A stretch of 64,000 nucleotides of DNA. It comes from Deltaproteobacteria bacterium (GTDB lineage: Bacteria; Bdellovibrionota; FAC87; UBA2466). The position numbers and the translations under genes were made by a program. Every line of letters starts with the position of its first letter. The first letter of the stretch is position 1. The notes under the pieces were generated by a model. The model was given only the letters and a program-made list of their open reading frames with translations. It had not been told where the DNA came from and did not search any database. This document shows positions 1-10,176 of this stretch, piece after piece. The stretch covers positions 32,109 through 96,108 of the forward strand of contig OMIX01000064.1 of assembly GCA_900299195.1 (NCBI GenBank), written 5' to 3'.

Positions 1-1924
1 AAGCTCCCCCCGAGGCTTTCTGAGGCACTTCATTTTTAACATTTACAGTCATAGAAATAGAACCATCTCCGGAAACAATAGGAGTCACCTCCAAAGACAA
101 CGTCGTATCAATCGCTTGTAAACTGGGAACGGCAAACCCGCCTGCCCCCTGTTGAGCCACGGGGAAGAACGAGGATAAGGTTTGTGTCATAGTAGCCTTT
201 TGGTTTTGATTTACCGAAACAGTAGGATTAGCTAATACTTTGGTTTGTCCCTCAAGTTCGGCTAGCCCAATCGTCGCATCTAACTTAGCAAAGTCTGGAG
301 CTTTAATATTGATTGTATTTCCACTCACAGAGAACTTATCGAAGTTGACGTCAGCATTAATTCCCGAGGTTGACGTTCCAAACTTTAAAATATTCATTCC
401 AAAACTTCTTGAAAAATCAGATTTCATCTCAACGACTTTTGCGGAAACTGAAACAATCGGTGGCTGCGTATCGAGCATAGCGTACAATTTTTGCATTTTG
501 CCGACAGATCGATCGATATCTCTCACAATGATACTATTCGAGCGTTCATCAACCTCCATGCTTCCTCTTTCGCTCATCAAAGCTTTTCCTTTGGGAGCTA
601 AGTCGGTGGCCTTGGCATAACTGATCGGTATGATCACAGTTCGTAAGGATTCCGCTTTAACTTTCGATTGTTCAACAGCAGCGATCTCCTCTTTCTCAGA
701 TTTCAATGCAGCTAGAGTTGCCACTCTTAACACATTACCCTGTCGTACATAACCCAATTTTTTACTTTGTAGTACCAATGCGAAAGCTTGGTCCCAGGGA
801 ATGTTCTCTAAGCTCAAAGCCCCTATCTTACCTGTCACGTCCTCTCCGATGACAATGTTGTACCCACTGCTTCGACCGATTAATCTAATCACATCTTGAA
901 TGTCGGTGTTTTTAATTTCTAATCGCTCAATCGGTCGACCCGTAAAAACCTGGTTGGGAGAAAAAGTATTTTCTTCGGAAGTAAATTTTTTATTTTCATC
1001 CCCCAAAGCAACTCGAGCGTCTCCTTGTTCATCGGGTGCCGGAAAATCAATGAACATCCCCTTTTCGGTGTTAGTCACCACTGGAGTTTTATCCTCTCTT
1101 AATTGAATAATCAGTTTAGCTAATGGAACCTTATTTTTGGGTGTTTGAAGAAGTGTGAATAAAGCCACCGGACTCAAGAATTCGCTAGTATCATAGGCTC
1201 TTTCAATCCGCTCGGGCACCATTGTATTTTCAAAAACATACACATACTGCTTCATTGCTGCGTTTCGTTTCTCTTGATATCTGAGTTTGTATCTTGAAGT
1301 CACATAGATCCTAGAAACATCACCTTCCATCTTAAATTCCAAATTGAATATTTCGTTTTTAGCTGCAGGAACACTCTCAGATACGCTGGAAACCACAGCG
1401 GGCAGCTGTGTTGGTTTCGAAGTCACAGTCTTAGGAGTAGAAGACTGGCCTTCATAGGGTACTGAACTCTTCTCTACCAACTCTTCCTTTTGGGTAAGAT
1501 CATCCGACTTCGCTTTTGAAATGGCTGTGGATTTGGATTTCGAGGGTTCAGTCGGGCTTTCAAGATCAAGTTCTGGAAACTCAGAAGCGTTGGCATCGAG
1601 ATCTGGCCCCGCAGAAAACTCACCCTCACCTTCACCTTGGAGGGTATTATCAAGGGAATCATCCTCTGCAATCTGTCGTTGGGGTTGCTTAGCTTTAGAC
1701 ACCGGTTGTCTGCCTGTTGTTGTTGAAGAAGGCTCTTTTCGCTTTTCTTCCGAAATGACTGACTCTAATTCTTCTAAAGCATCCAGGTCTGAGTCACGGG
1801 ATGTCTTGTTCTCGTATTGGGCTTCTTGTTTCGATTTGTTTGAATTGGCTTTAGCGTAGACATTGCTTGAAAAGGACGCTGATACTAGAAGCACCACCAT
1901 GTGATAAACTATCCATTTACTCAT
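1..1924 (-). CDS. pilQ: Type IV pilus secretin PilQ, partial (C-terminus beyond left edge)
   Basis: Minus-strand reading frame open from ATG at 1924 (MSKWIVYHMVVLLVSASFSSNVYAKA..) to the window edge; contains secretin/TonB short N-terminal-like segment IKNTDIQDVIRLIGRSSGYNIVIGEDVTGKIGALSLENIPWDQAFALVLQSKKLGYVRQGNVLRVA; follows pilMNOP. Absent from the ORF track because it is open at the edge. Confidence 0.93.
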   Translation of the reverse strand, partial: MSKWIVYHMVVLLVSASFSSNVYAKANSNKSKQEAQYENKTSRDSDLDALEELESVISEEKRKEPSSTTTGRQPVSKAKQPQRQIAEDDSLDNTLQGEGEGEFSAGPDLDANASEFPELDLESPTEPSKSKSTAISKAKSDDLTQKEELVEKSSVPYEGQSSTPKTVTSKPTQLPAVVSSVSESVPAAKNEIFNLEFKMEGDVSRIYVTSRYKLRYQEKRNAAMKQYVYVFENTMVPERIERAYDTSEFLSPVALFTLLQTPKNKVPLAKLIIQLREDKTPVVTNTEKGMFIDFPAPDEQGDARVALGDENKKFTSEENTFSPNQVFTGRPIERLEIKNTDIQDVIRLIGRSSGYNIVIGEDVTGKIGALSLENIPWDQAFALVLQSKKLGYVRQGNVLRVATLAALKSEKEEIAAVEQSKVKAESLRTVIIPISYAKATDLAPKGKALMSERGSMEVDERSNSIIVRDIDRSVGKMQKLYAMLDTQPPIVSVSAKVVEMKSDFSRSFGMNILKFGTSTSGINADVNFDKFSVSGNTINIKAPDFAKLDATIGLAELEGQTKVLANPTVSVNQNQKATMTQTLSSFFPVAQQGAGGFAVPSLQAIDTTLSLEVTPIVSGDGSISMTVNVKNEVPQKASGGA

Positions 1925-1961
1925 ATTTTTTCCTCACATTACGCTGACTCAATTGGAGATT

Positions 1962-2597
1962 TTATTTCCCAATCATCTCGTCTAACTGTTTTTCCAGTTC
2001 AGCCGGCCTATTCATCACTTTTTGGAGTGATTCGTTAACTTTATTGATATCCCCAACGCCATTAAAATCCGGAATTTTTGGCTCATTTTTTTTCTTTGCC
2101 ACTCCAACTGCCTTTTTATTTTGAACCTCTTCATTCTTTTTTTCTGGAGAGACTAAGTCAGTAGCTAAGCTGACCTGTTCAGGAGGCAAAGATAAAACCC
2201 GTTCAATCAGGCTAGAATTACCTAAATAGTTAAATGTTTTCTGGGTAAAAATAATTTCAGTTTTTAAAATTCGACTTAGAGTCGCCCGCTCACGCCCCAC
2301 TACCTCGCCTTCGACAATCACAAAGGTTTGACCGTCCGGAGCCTGAACCATAGCTCTACTTTTTCCCTGAACACGAAGAATAGCTTTCAACGTGAGTTGC
2401 TCCAAATCATATTTCTCCGTTGGATAAATGGCTGTCGGCTTTCGCTGAGCACTACCCAACACCAAAACTTTAAAAGGATCCCTCTTGCCTGCAGGATTGT
2501 AGATATTGGTTCCTTTTGGCTCATTGGCTAAGATGGAAATGCACATTGCCAAAGCTGTAAAACACACAAACCTCAAGCTTTTTAGTTTAAAGTTCAT
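1962..2597 (-). CDS. pilP: Type IV pilus assembly lipoprotein/inner membrane protein PilP
   Basis: ORF with signal peptide, YNPAGKRDPF motif typical of PilP, position between pilO and pilQ. Confidence 0.9.
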   Translation of the reverse strand: MNFKLKSLRFVCFTALAMCISILANEPKGTNIYNPAGKRDPFKVLVLGSAQRKPTAIYPTEKYDLEQLTLKAILRVQGKSRAMVQAPDGQTFVIVEGEVVGRERATLSRILKTEIIFTQKTFNYLGNSSLIERVLSLPPEQVSLATDLVSPEKKNEEVQNKKAVGVAKKKNEPKIPDFNGVGDINKVNESLQKVMNRPAELEKQLDEMIGK

Positions 2598-3184
2598 TCC
2601 GAAAACCTATAAGTCTTTAACAAAACCGCAGTTTCAAGAGGGGTTACAACCGAAGCAGGCCCCCGATTTTCTTCTCCGCTCTTGCTGACCATTTTTAAGC
2701 TTTCGACATTAAGGATTCTTTTTAATCTCGAAATCTGATCAAAAAACATAACTGTTTGAGCAAAACCACCTCTTAATTGCAACTCAACAGCCACCGTTTG
2801 ATAAAACGATTTTTCTGAACTCTCTGACTTTTTGTTTTCATCTTTTATGGGTTTGAAAGCATCGATATCTACTCCGCTATTTCTTGCTAACACATTGAGT
2901 TTTGCTAAAAGCTTAGAGAGATCCAAAGTTCTGGGAATAAACTCCAAAGCTTCCTCGAATTCGGAATTGGTTTTTTTTAATCGGGCCTTAATATCAACCA
3001 AGCCCGCAGAGAAGTTTTTTAGTTTAGCCAACTCTGTTTTTGATTGATTCAGCGCATTTCGTTTGCTTTCAATTTCATTATTCATTTTTATGAGATCCGC
3101 ATTGAAGAAATCATAAAACTCATACCCTCCCCCGAGAACACCCAGCGCAAACATTACGAGAACAATTTTAATTTTATCGACCAT
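2594..3184 (-). CDS. pilO: Type IV pilus assembly protein PilO
   Basis: N-terminal TM plus coiled-coil, operon position; 4-nt overlap with pilP. Confidence 0.9.
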   Translation of the reverse strand: MVDKIKIVLVMFALGVLGGGYEFYDFFNADLIKMNNEIESKRNALNQSKTELAKLKNFSAGLVDIKARLKKTNSEFEEALEFIPRTLDLSKLLAKLNVLARNSGVDIDAFKPIKDENKKSESSEKSFYQTVAVELQLRGGFAQTVMFFDQISRLKRILNVESLKMVSKSGEENRGPASVVTPLETAVLLKTYRFSE

Positions 3185-3201
3185 AATTTAATTAATAGTT
3201 A

Positions 3202-3879
3202 CTAATTTGGGGGCTTTTCTCCGGTTAAAACCCTATTTACTCCCTCAGCTGCTTTTGGGACCACATAAATAAAGAATGCTTTAGTGCTGCCCTGTTGTTC
3301 GCCTTCTTTTTGGGTTGAAACGTTATCTAAAATTACTTTTTCAAAATAGACAGAGGAGTTTAATTTTTCTACATACTCAGCCACATCTTCACTGGAATAG
3401 CCTTTTCCGGTCAGTTGAATCTGATAAGAAGGTTCAAAATTCAACTCAAGATTGGTTAACCACACTCTCTGTGGGAGTAATTGCCCGACAGCATCTAAGA
3501 TATTTACAGGTCCCCGCCGAGAAGCCTGTAGTGTTTTGACAACCGCTAACCTAGAATTAAGTCGACTTTCCTGCTCCTCGACACTTCTCATTTCTGCTTG
3601 CAGGGTTTTATAATCTTCCGTCTCTGCTTTTACTTTACTGTCTTCAGCACCCAGTGCCTCTATGTTTTTCTTATGATTTTCTTCGGTTTGTTCTCGATAT
3701 TTTACAAATAATAAATGGGGGATTACTGCAAGAGACAGAGCAACGACCATTAAAATCAGAAAACTCGCGTCCAGTGTGATTTGAGGCAAATTCAGAGAAT
3801 TGAGTAATTTTGAATCCAGTTTCAATTTCGAATTCGGTTGACCAGACGCTCCCCTTTTATTTAGGTTTATTTTGATCAT
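3202..3879 (-). CDS. pilN: Type IV pilus assembly protein PilN
   Basis: MIKINLN start, TM segment and coiled coil, WLTNLEL motif, operon position. Confidence 0.9.
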   Translation of the reverse strand: MIKINLNKRGASGQPNSKLKLDSKLLNSLNLPQITLDASFLILMVVALSLAVIPHLLFVKYREQTEENHKKNIEALGAEDSKVKAETEDYKTLQAEMRSVEEQESRLNSRLAVVKTLQASRRGPVNILDAVGQLLPQRVWLTNLELNFEPSYQIQLTGKGYSSEDVAEYVEKLNSSVYFEKVILDNVSTQKEGEQQGSTKAFFIYVVPKAAEGVNRVLTGEKPPN

Positions 3880-4964
3880 TTACTGTCTCCGGTTTTGCGA
3901 AGCGCTAGCCCTACTGCCGCGGTGCCTAGGAGAGACAAGTCATCAATCAATCTTCGATTTACCCCGTTTCTTGGAAAGAAGAGATTCTTAACTGGATCCA
4001 AGTTTTCAACCTGTTCAGGGTATATATTAGAAAGCGATTCGATTAGCCCGGGTGTTTGAGAAGCTCCCCCCGTGTAGTAAATTTTTTGCAGGTGGCGCTC
4101 GGCAGATCCCCCAAAAAAGACATCGATACTTTTCTGAATTTCCGAGACCCAATGAGCATTGTAATCTTGAATGATCGGCGAAACCAAGGGTGAACCCGAT
4201 TCTTTCAACTTGACCCTCTCCGCTTGTTCAAAAGACTCCCCCAATCTTTCACTAATGAGCTGCGTACATCCAGAACCGCTTGCACTCACCTTGGTAGTAA
4301 ATACCGTGTTCTCTTTCTCTAAAAATGAAAGTTTGGTGTATCCTGCACCCAAATCTATTAAGACATGAGTGTCCCCGAGAGCCGATTGAGATAGTTCTGC
4401 TCGATAATTAAACTCAAAGGCATTCCCCAGAGCGAAAGCTTGATAGTCTAAAACGACCACTTTCAGTCCAGAACTCTCAATCAGATTAGTAAAACTCTGA
4501 ACATACTCTTTTTTGGCAGCTACTAATAAAACCTCAATCATGGATTGGGTTCCAGCTTCGACTTTTTGTAATGTGTTTCCAACGACCGCAAAATCGATTT
4601 CACACTCTTCAATATTAAAAGGAATATATTGCTCAGCTTCCCAGTAGATCTGGTCTTCAATGTCTTTCTCAGCCATTTGGGGCAAGTGAATGGGTTTGCT
4701 TAGAATAGAATTTCCAAAAATCCCCACACTCACTTGACGAGTGCTGAAATTCTTAGCTGCAAAGAGTTTTTTGAGCGCATTCGTAATCGCCAACTCGTTT
4801 TTAATAACACCATCCGGGGTGATGGCGTCCCAGGGCAACGAAATTCGGTTGTAGGCAGCCAGAGATGTTTTTTTTCCGAAACTTAACTCAACGGCCTTAA
4901 TACCGGACACACCAATGTCCAGACCGATGATAGTTTTTGAAAAAATGGAATTAATCAAGTCCAT
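3876..4964 (-). CDS. pilM: Type IV pilus assembly ATPase-like protein PilM
   Basis: IGLDIGVSGIKAVELS, VLIDLGAGYTKLSF, YYTGGASQTPG actin-like motifs. Confidence 0.95.
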   Translation of the reverse strand: MDLINSIFSKTIIGLDIGVSGIKAVELSFGKKTSLAAYNRISLPWDAITPDGVIKNELAITNALKKLFAAKNFSTRQVSVGIFGNSILSKPIHLPQMAEKDIEDQIYWEAEQYIPFNIEECEIDFAVVGNTLQKVEAGTQSMIEVLLVAAKKEYVQSFTNLIESSGLKVVVLDYQAFALGNAFEFNYRAELSQSALGDTHVLIDLGAGYTKLSFLEKENTVFTTKVSASGSGCTQLISERLGESFEQAERVKLKESGSPLVSPIIQDYNAHWVSEIQKSIDVFFGGSAERHLQKIYYTGGASQTPGLIESLSNIYPEQVENLDPVKNLFFPRNGVNRRLIDDLSLLGTAAVGLALRKTGDSK

Positions 4965-5106
4965 TCATTATTCTCAAAAGTTTCCAGACAACTTCTGCTG
5001 CCTGTTTTTTATTTTCACAATGATTTTTAAAAGGGAGAGAAAAACTGGAATATCTTAATAAAATTATAGCAAAGCTGCTCTTCGGTTTCTAGTAATCGAA
5101 TTAATT

Positions 5107-5595
5107 CTACTGATGCAGCATATCATCAGGCTCTTCAAAATACTCTACTACTACGGTGTTCCCCATGACATCCCCAAGACGAACCCCTGAATCTAAAGTA
5201 ACCAATAAATAAAGCTCGAGACAAATCAGAGGAACCAAGACTAGCTGCATTAAGACTCCAACTACTGGAATTGGAAGACAAAACAAACTGATAACCCAGG
5301 GAATATTCCGCAAGATAGAGTGAGAAGGCGAACAGGGCAGGCCTGAATAGTCCTCTAGCACTTGAAGGCCGATGATCTTTTTCCCCACACTTTGCCCCTG
5401 ACCTAAGGAATCTTGAATTGCCGCATAAACCAATGCCCCCAACCAGCCTAAAGGCAACCAAAGTGCTTTACCCAAAAGGAAAATGATAGCCACAATAATA
5501 AAGTCAATAGTCTTTGCCACAACGCGCTGAACCACCGAACATTCCGCGGGGCCTAAGAGAATTTGACTACGTCGATGATTTTTCATGAATTCCAT
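5107..5595 (-). CDS. RDD family membrane protein
   Basis: VVQRVVAKTIDFIIVAIIF...GQSVGKKIIGLQVL, RDD-domain pattern; likely start at MEFMKNH (5595) rather than 5691. Confidence 0.8.
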   Translation of the reverse strand: MEFMKNHRRSQILLGPAECSVVQRVVAKTIDFIIVAIIFLLGKALWLPLGWLGALVYAAIQDSLGQGQSVGKKIIGLQVLEDYSGLPCSPSHSILRNIPWVISLFCLPIPVVGVLMQLVLVPLICLELYLLVTLDSGVRLGDVMGNTVVVEYFEEPDDMLHQ

Positions 5596-5674
5596 GGTTA
5601 CGCTTCCTTTAGTTTCTTGACTCAAGTGTAGCCTGTCTTTATGAGTGAATATACAAAGATTCATTGGAGGATAT

Positions 5675-6127
5675 ATGGCTAGTGGTGTCAATAAAGTAAT
5701 TTTAATCGGTCGACTCGGTGGAGATCCAGAAGTTCGCTACACTACCAATGGGGGTGCTGTGGCTAATTTTAATTTAGCTACTAATGAGAGTTGGACCGAC
5801 AAAAGTGGACAAAAACAGGAACGAACCGAATGGCACAGAGTGGTCATTTGGGGAAAAATGGCCGAGCTCTGTGGTCAATACCTTTCCAAAGGTCGCCAGG
5901 CTTATGTTGAAGGACGTCTTCAAACCCGAGAATGGAATGATAAAGAAGGCAACAAACGATACACCACAGAAATTATTGCTCAAAACATTCAGTTTTTAGG
6001 TGGCCCTGGAGAAAGAACCTCTAACGCCTCGACTAGCAATGATTTTGCCCCTGCTACTGGGCTCGATAGCTCTTTAGGAAGTGAAACGGCAAGTGGCGGA
6101 ATGAGTGATGAAGAGGTTCCATTTTAA
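5675..6127 (+). CDS. ssb: Single-stranded DNA-binding protein
   Basis: [40 protein letters not shown]..., acidic tail ending DEEVPF; RBS GGAGG at 5666-5670. Confidence 0.97.
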   Translation: MASGVNKVILIGRLGGDPEVRYTTNGGAVANFNLATNESWTDKSGQKQERTEWHRVVIWGKMAELCGQYLSKGRQAYVEGRLQTREWNDKEGNKRYTTEIIAQNIQFLGGPGERTSNASTSNDFAPATGLDSSLGSETASGGMSDEEVPF

Positions 6128-7299
6128 GAGTCAACGAGTCTCTCAGTCACCAGGTCAGCCAGTAATCGCCCCTTGCGGGTAAGCTTTAAATGATTTCCCT
6201 CTCTAGCGATTAAACCTTCTTTCTGAAACAGAGAAAAGTGTTTGGCTAGGGAGGGATTGTAACCGTATCTTTCCACAAAAAGATCTAAATCGATTCCCCG
6301 ATTCTTTCTTAGCTCCAAAAAGGTAGCCTCAAGCCAAGTTTGTTTTTGAGTCGAGCTTTCAAAAGGCACCTCCAAGAAGGAACTTTGATTTAGATATTTA
6401 CCGAAATCCGACCACTGTTTTCGATGGTGAAATACCTTTTGTTTAAAAATTCGACTGGCAGCAGAGGGTCCAAGACCGAGAAAGTCTCCCCCTGACCAAT
6501 ACAAAAGGTTGTGCTTACAAGAAGCTTGGGGTTTTGCAAAATTGGAAATTTCATACTGTTGATAACCAGAGTTCTCAAGATGCTTCACCATTTCTTCGTA
6601 CAGTTCAGCCGCATCATCATCATGAGGTAATTTATCGAAAAGAGAGTGCCCCGGCTTCAAGGATAAGTTGTACGCACTTACATGGGTGGGGCTAAGAGCA
6701 ATCACTTCATCTAAATCTGTAAGCATTTGACTCTTGTCTTGACCAGGAATCGCAAAAATCAAATCCAAATTAAAATCCAGATAACCAAAGTCTTTTAATA
6801 ATCCAACAGCCGCGTAAATAGATTCTCTAGACCCCAACCTTTCAAGTTTTTTTAAATTATTTTCAGAAAAACTCTGAGCTCCTAAACTAACTCGATTCAC
6901 CGGAGTTAACTCTTTGAGCCTTTCAAGAAATATAGGGGTTACCGTTTCAGGGTTGGCCTCAATAGTTATCTCGATATCTTCAGAAAACTTAAAACGATCT
7001 TTAAGATTTTGAATAATGGATTGAAGATGTTCTACTGGCAGTAACGATGGGGTACCTCCCCCAAAGAACAAACTATGGACTTGGGGCAAGGCATAGCCCC
7101 AATCTCTCAAAAATTGATGCGACCTCTCAATTTCTTTTAAGAGATTTTGAGTAAAAAGGTTGAAGTCGCTTTGTTGGTACTTAGTAAACGAATAAAAATC
7201 ACAGTAAGAACACTTATGAACGCAAAAGGGAATGTGAACATAGATTCCAAAGCTATTTGTCAATTGGGAGCCATTACTGGTAAAGTCTTGGGTAACCAT
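6124..7299 (-). CDS. hemW: HemW-like radical SAM protein (coproporphyrinogen III oxidase-like)
   Basis: [22 protein letters not shown] radical SAM CxxxCxx[14 protein letters not shown] at 7299 preferred over 7389. Confidence 0.92.
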   Translation of the reverse strand: MVTQDFTSNGSQLTNSFGIYVHIPFCVHKCSYCDFYSFTKYQQSDFNLFTQNLLKEIERSHQFLRDWGYALPQVHSLFFGGGTPSLLPVEHLQSIIQNLKDRFKFSEDIEITIEANPETVTPIFLERLKELTPVNRVSLGAQSFSENNLKKLERLGSRESIYAAVGLLKDFGYLDFNLDLIFAIPGQDKSQMLTDLDEVIALSPTHVSAYNLSLKPGHSLFDKLPHDDDAAELYEEMVKHLENSGYQQYEISNFAKPQASCKHNLLYWSGGDFLGLGPSAASRIFKQKVFHHRKQWSDFGKYLNQSSFLEVPFESSTQKQTWLEATFLELRKNRGIDLDLFVERYGYNPSLAKHFSLFQKEGLIAREGNHLKLTRKGRLLADLVTERLVDS

Positions 7300-9925
7300 G
7301 ATTGCAAAATACACATTAAAAAACGGAATTCCAGTCTTTATCGTAGAAACCCACGCATCGCCTGTGGTTACCATCCAGGCGTGGATCAATCGCGGCAGCG
7401 TTTATGAAACCGAGAAAGAGGCGGGAATCTCTCATTTTTTAGAGCACTCTCTTTTTAAGGGAACCCGCAGACGCAAAGTAGGACAAATTGCCTCTGAAAT
7501 TGAATCTCGAGGGGGCGACATCAATGCTTTCACCTCTTTTGAAGAAACCTGTTATTACACGACCTTAGCCAGCCGTTATTTTTCTGAAGGTTTAGATATT
7601 ATTGCAGATGCCGTACAGAATCCTCTGTTTGATGCTGAAGAGATGGCTAGAGAAAAAGAAGTGATTCTTGAAGAAATTAAACGGGCTTATGATTCGCCTC
7701 ACAAAACCCTCTCTATGAATCTCTGGAAAGAGGCATTTGCGGGAACTCCTTATAGTCGGCCAGTGCTGGGCTATGAAGCCACCGTCCGAAATATCAACCA
7801 CAAAACGCTAAGGACCTACTTTGAAAAGCATTATCATGCGGGAAGTTTAAGCTTATTCATCGTGGGAGATATTGATAAGACCAAAGCTTTAGATTTGGTA
7901 AAACGTCAGTTTTCCAAAATGAAAACACAGAAACAACATTCAATTCCTAAGTTGGTCCCTACCCCTTTCAAAAATCCCAAAGTCATCGCAGTAGCAAAAG
8001 ACGTCCAAGAAAGCCATGTTCAGCTAGCTTGGTTAGCCCCATCGGTAACCGATTCACTGATTCCTGCTTTTGATGTGATGTGTAGTTCCATCGGACAGGG
8101 GGAAAGCAGTGGACTATTTCAAAGATTAGTAAAAGAAAAAAAACTGGCTATGGATGCCCAAATGGGACTTGTAGCGACTGCTCGAGGGGGATTAGCGACC
8201 ACAGGCTTATCCATTGCTCCAGAAAATCTAGATTCCGCCCTAAAGGAAACTTTGGACTATCTCGAAGAAAAAGCCAATAACGGCATTGAAGAATCTGAGT
8301 TAGAACGGGTTAAAAGTTCTTTAGAATCTGAAGTTATCTCAGGCAAAGAGACCGTCGAAGGCTACGCTCGCCGTTTGGGCTACTATTTTGTTCAATTTGG
8401 AGATCCCGATTATGAAAGAAAGTATTTAGACTCAGTTCTTGCCGTTAATAAAGAGCAAGCGATAGCTGCACTTAATCAGATTTTAAAAACCAAACCTGTG
8501 CTATCCATGATTCACCCTAAATCTCAAACCGTAGATACACAGGCAATAAAATCGCTTCTTAATAGAAAAAAAACAAAAACCAAAACAGCCCCTAGCGAGG
8601 CCATTTCTTTAGAGCTTAAAAAGAAGGGACAAGTTCGGTTCGTTGAAAAGATTGTTACCTCTTTACCTATCGTCTCGATGAAAATTATTTTTCCTGGAGG
8701 TTCCCGCGAGGAAAACTCTAACAAATTGGGCGTAGGGCAACTTTTTCAAAGATTGTGGACTTCAGGAACCCCATCGTTCTCAAGTATTCAAATTGCTCAT
8801 ACTTTAGAATCCTTGGGGGCTTCGATTGATTCTTTTTCAGGAAAACACACTTTGGGGCTCAGCGTGGAATTTCTGGCAAAACAATGGCCCATGATTAAAC
8901 CTCTTTTAACCGAAATACTACTTCACCCCACTTTCCCTGAAAGTGAGTTTGAAACAGAACGAGCTATTTTGTTAAGAGAAATCAAGGCAGAAAGAGACTT
9001 CCCTGGAGCGGTCTGCCAACTCAACCTTCTAAAATCTCTTTATGGAAATCATCCTTATGGAAGATCTTCATTGGGGACTACAGAAACTGTTTCAAAATTA
9101 ACAACACAGGATCTCAAAGATTATTATCAACGATTTGTTCACAAACAAAAGGCCGTGGTTTCAACGGTAGGGGCTTTTCAAAAAAATGTGTGGGAAGCTG
9201 AGATTCAAGCCATTCTGGACCAACTTCCGTCGGATGGAGGGGAGCCTCAAAACAGAGTGTCTGTAGAAAGTATCGATCATCTTCAGATTATTACTGAAAA
9301 GAAAACTCCTCTTTTTCAATCTCATTTACTGATTGGATTTTTAACTCATGACATCCACGATCCTGATCGCTATGCCATGAAATTGCTATCCTCTTGTTTG
9401 GCCGGGCAAGGAGGAAGGCTTTTTCTTGAACTGAGAGACAAACAAAGTTTGGCCTACACGGTATCTCCGATGAATAGTGACACTCCGGATCGAGGATATT
9501 TTGGGTTTTACATCGGATGTAGCCCAGAGAAGCTTTTCACCGCTATTCAGGGGATGAGAAGAGAACTGGACAAAGTATTGAACTCTCCTATCACTGCTAA
9601 AGAGCTCGAACGAGCCAAGCAGTTTTGGATAGGTCGTTTTGAACTGGATCTTCAACGGTTTTCCTCTCAAGCCATTGTCTATGGGCTCGATGAAATGTAT
9701 GGACTGGGATTTGATCATGCTCTTCACGTTGCTGACAAAATTAGATCGGTGACTCGAGAACAAATTCAAAAAGCAGCTCAGAAATTTTTAAAACCCCAAT
9801 CGGCAACGCTTTCCATAGTTCATCCGGAAGAATTAGACAAAGACAGAATCGAACAGGCTTGGCTTTCTCCAGGGGTTACTTACGAACCAGCGGAAATGCT
9901 AACTCCCAAAATGGCGACTCAATGA
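7298..9925 (+). CDS. M16 family zinc metallopeptidase (two-domain, pitrilysin/insulinase-like)
   Basis: KYTLKNGIPVFIVETHASPVVTIQAWINRGSVYETEKEAGISHFLEHSLFKGT with HxxEH zinc motif; second M16-like half follows. Confidence 0.95.
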   Translation: MIAKYTLKNGIPVFIVETHASPVVTIQAWINRGSVYETEKEAGISHFLEHSLFKGTRRRKVGQIASEIESRGGDINAFTSFEETCYYTTLASRYFSEGLDIIADAVQNPLFDAEEMAREKEVILEEIKRAYDSPHKTLSMNLWKEAFAGTPYSRPVLGYEATVRNINHKTLRTYFEKHYHAGSLSLFIVGDIDKTKALDLVKRQFSKMKTQKQHSIPKLVPTPFKNPKVIAVAKDVQESHVQLAWLAPSVTDSLIPAFDVMCSSIGQGESSGLFQRLVKEKKLAMDAQMGLVATARGGLATTGLSIAPENLDSALKETLDYLEEKANNGIEESELERVKSSLESEVISGKETVEGYARRLGYYFVQFGDPDYERKYLDSVLAVNKEQAIAALNQILKTKPVLSMIHPKSQTVDTQAIKSLLNRKKTKTKTAPSEAISLELKKKGQVRFVEKIVTSLPIVSMKIIFPGGSREENSNKLGVGQLFQRLWTSGTPSFSSIQIAHTLESLGASIDSFSGKHTLGLSVEFLAKQWPMIKPLLTEILLHPTFPESEFETERAILLREIKAERDFPGAVCQLNLLKSLYGNHPYGRSSLGTTETVSKLTTQDLKDYYQRFVHKQKAVVSTVGAFQKNVWEAEIQAILDQLPSDGGEPQNRVSVESIDHLQIITEKKTPLFQSHLLIGFLTHDIHDPDRYAMKLLSSCLAGQGGRLFLELRDKQSLAYTVSPMNSDTPDRGYFGFYIGCSPEKLFTAIQGMRRELDKVLNSPITAKELERAKQFWIGRFELDLQRFSSQAIVYGLDEMYGLGFDHALHVADKIRSVTREQIQKAAQKFLKPQSATLSIVHPEELDKDRIEQAWLSPGVTYEPAEMLTPKMATQ

Positions 9926-10176
9926 AAAATTTCTATACTCCTTCAAAAGTATATAGCTCCCGAATTGAGGAAATAAAGTAGTAGAATATCCGTAAAGCGG
10001 GCTGAAGCTCGACTAAACAGACGCCACGTAACATTTACATGGTGACTAGCTACAAGAAGAAAAAAACTCCTTTGATGAGAAGCAGGATTTGAGGTAGGCA
10101 AATCTCTCAATAGAACGATTTTTGTTTTCCCTGTTGAACCCTTTGGCCGCAAGTAAGTCGGTACCCAGCTACCCAG

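Noticed and set aside
1521-1859. 112-aa plus-strand ORF, and other plus-strand ORFs at 240-620 and 900-1106
   Set aside because: Antisense to the continuous pilQ reading frame, which has clear secretin homology
5135-5461. 108-aa minus ORF in another frame of the RDD gene
   Set aside because: Overlaps a better-supported RDD-domain frame
6390-6578. 62-aa minus ORF and other short frames inside hemW
   Set aside because: Out-of-frame within a well-supported CDS
9943-10152. 69-aa minus ORF and tandem ACCCAGCT repeat (10163-10180) in the gap between M16 gene and ccsA
   Set aside because: No RBS, no recognisable homology; the repeat is only two units and overlaps the ccsA 3' end
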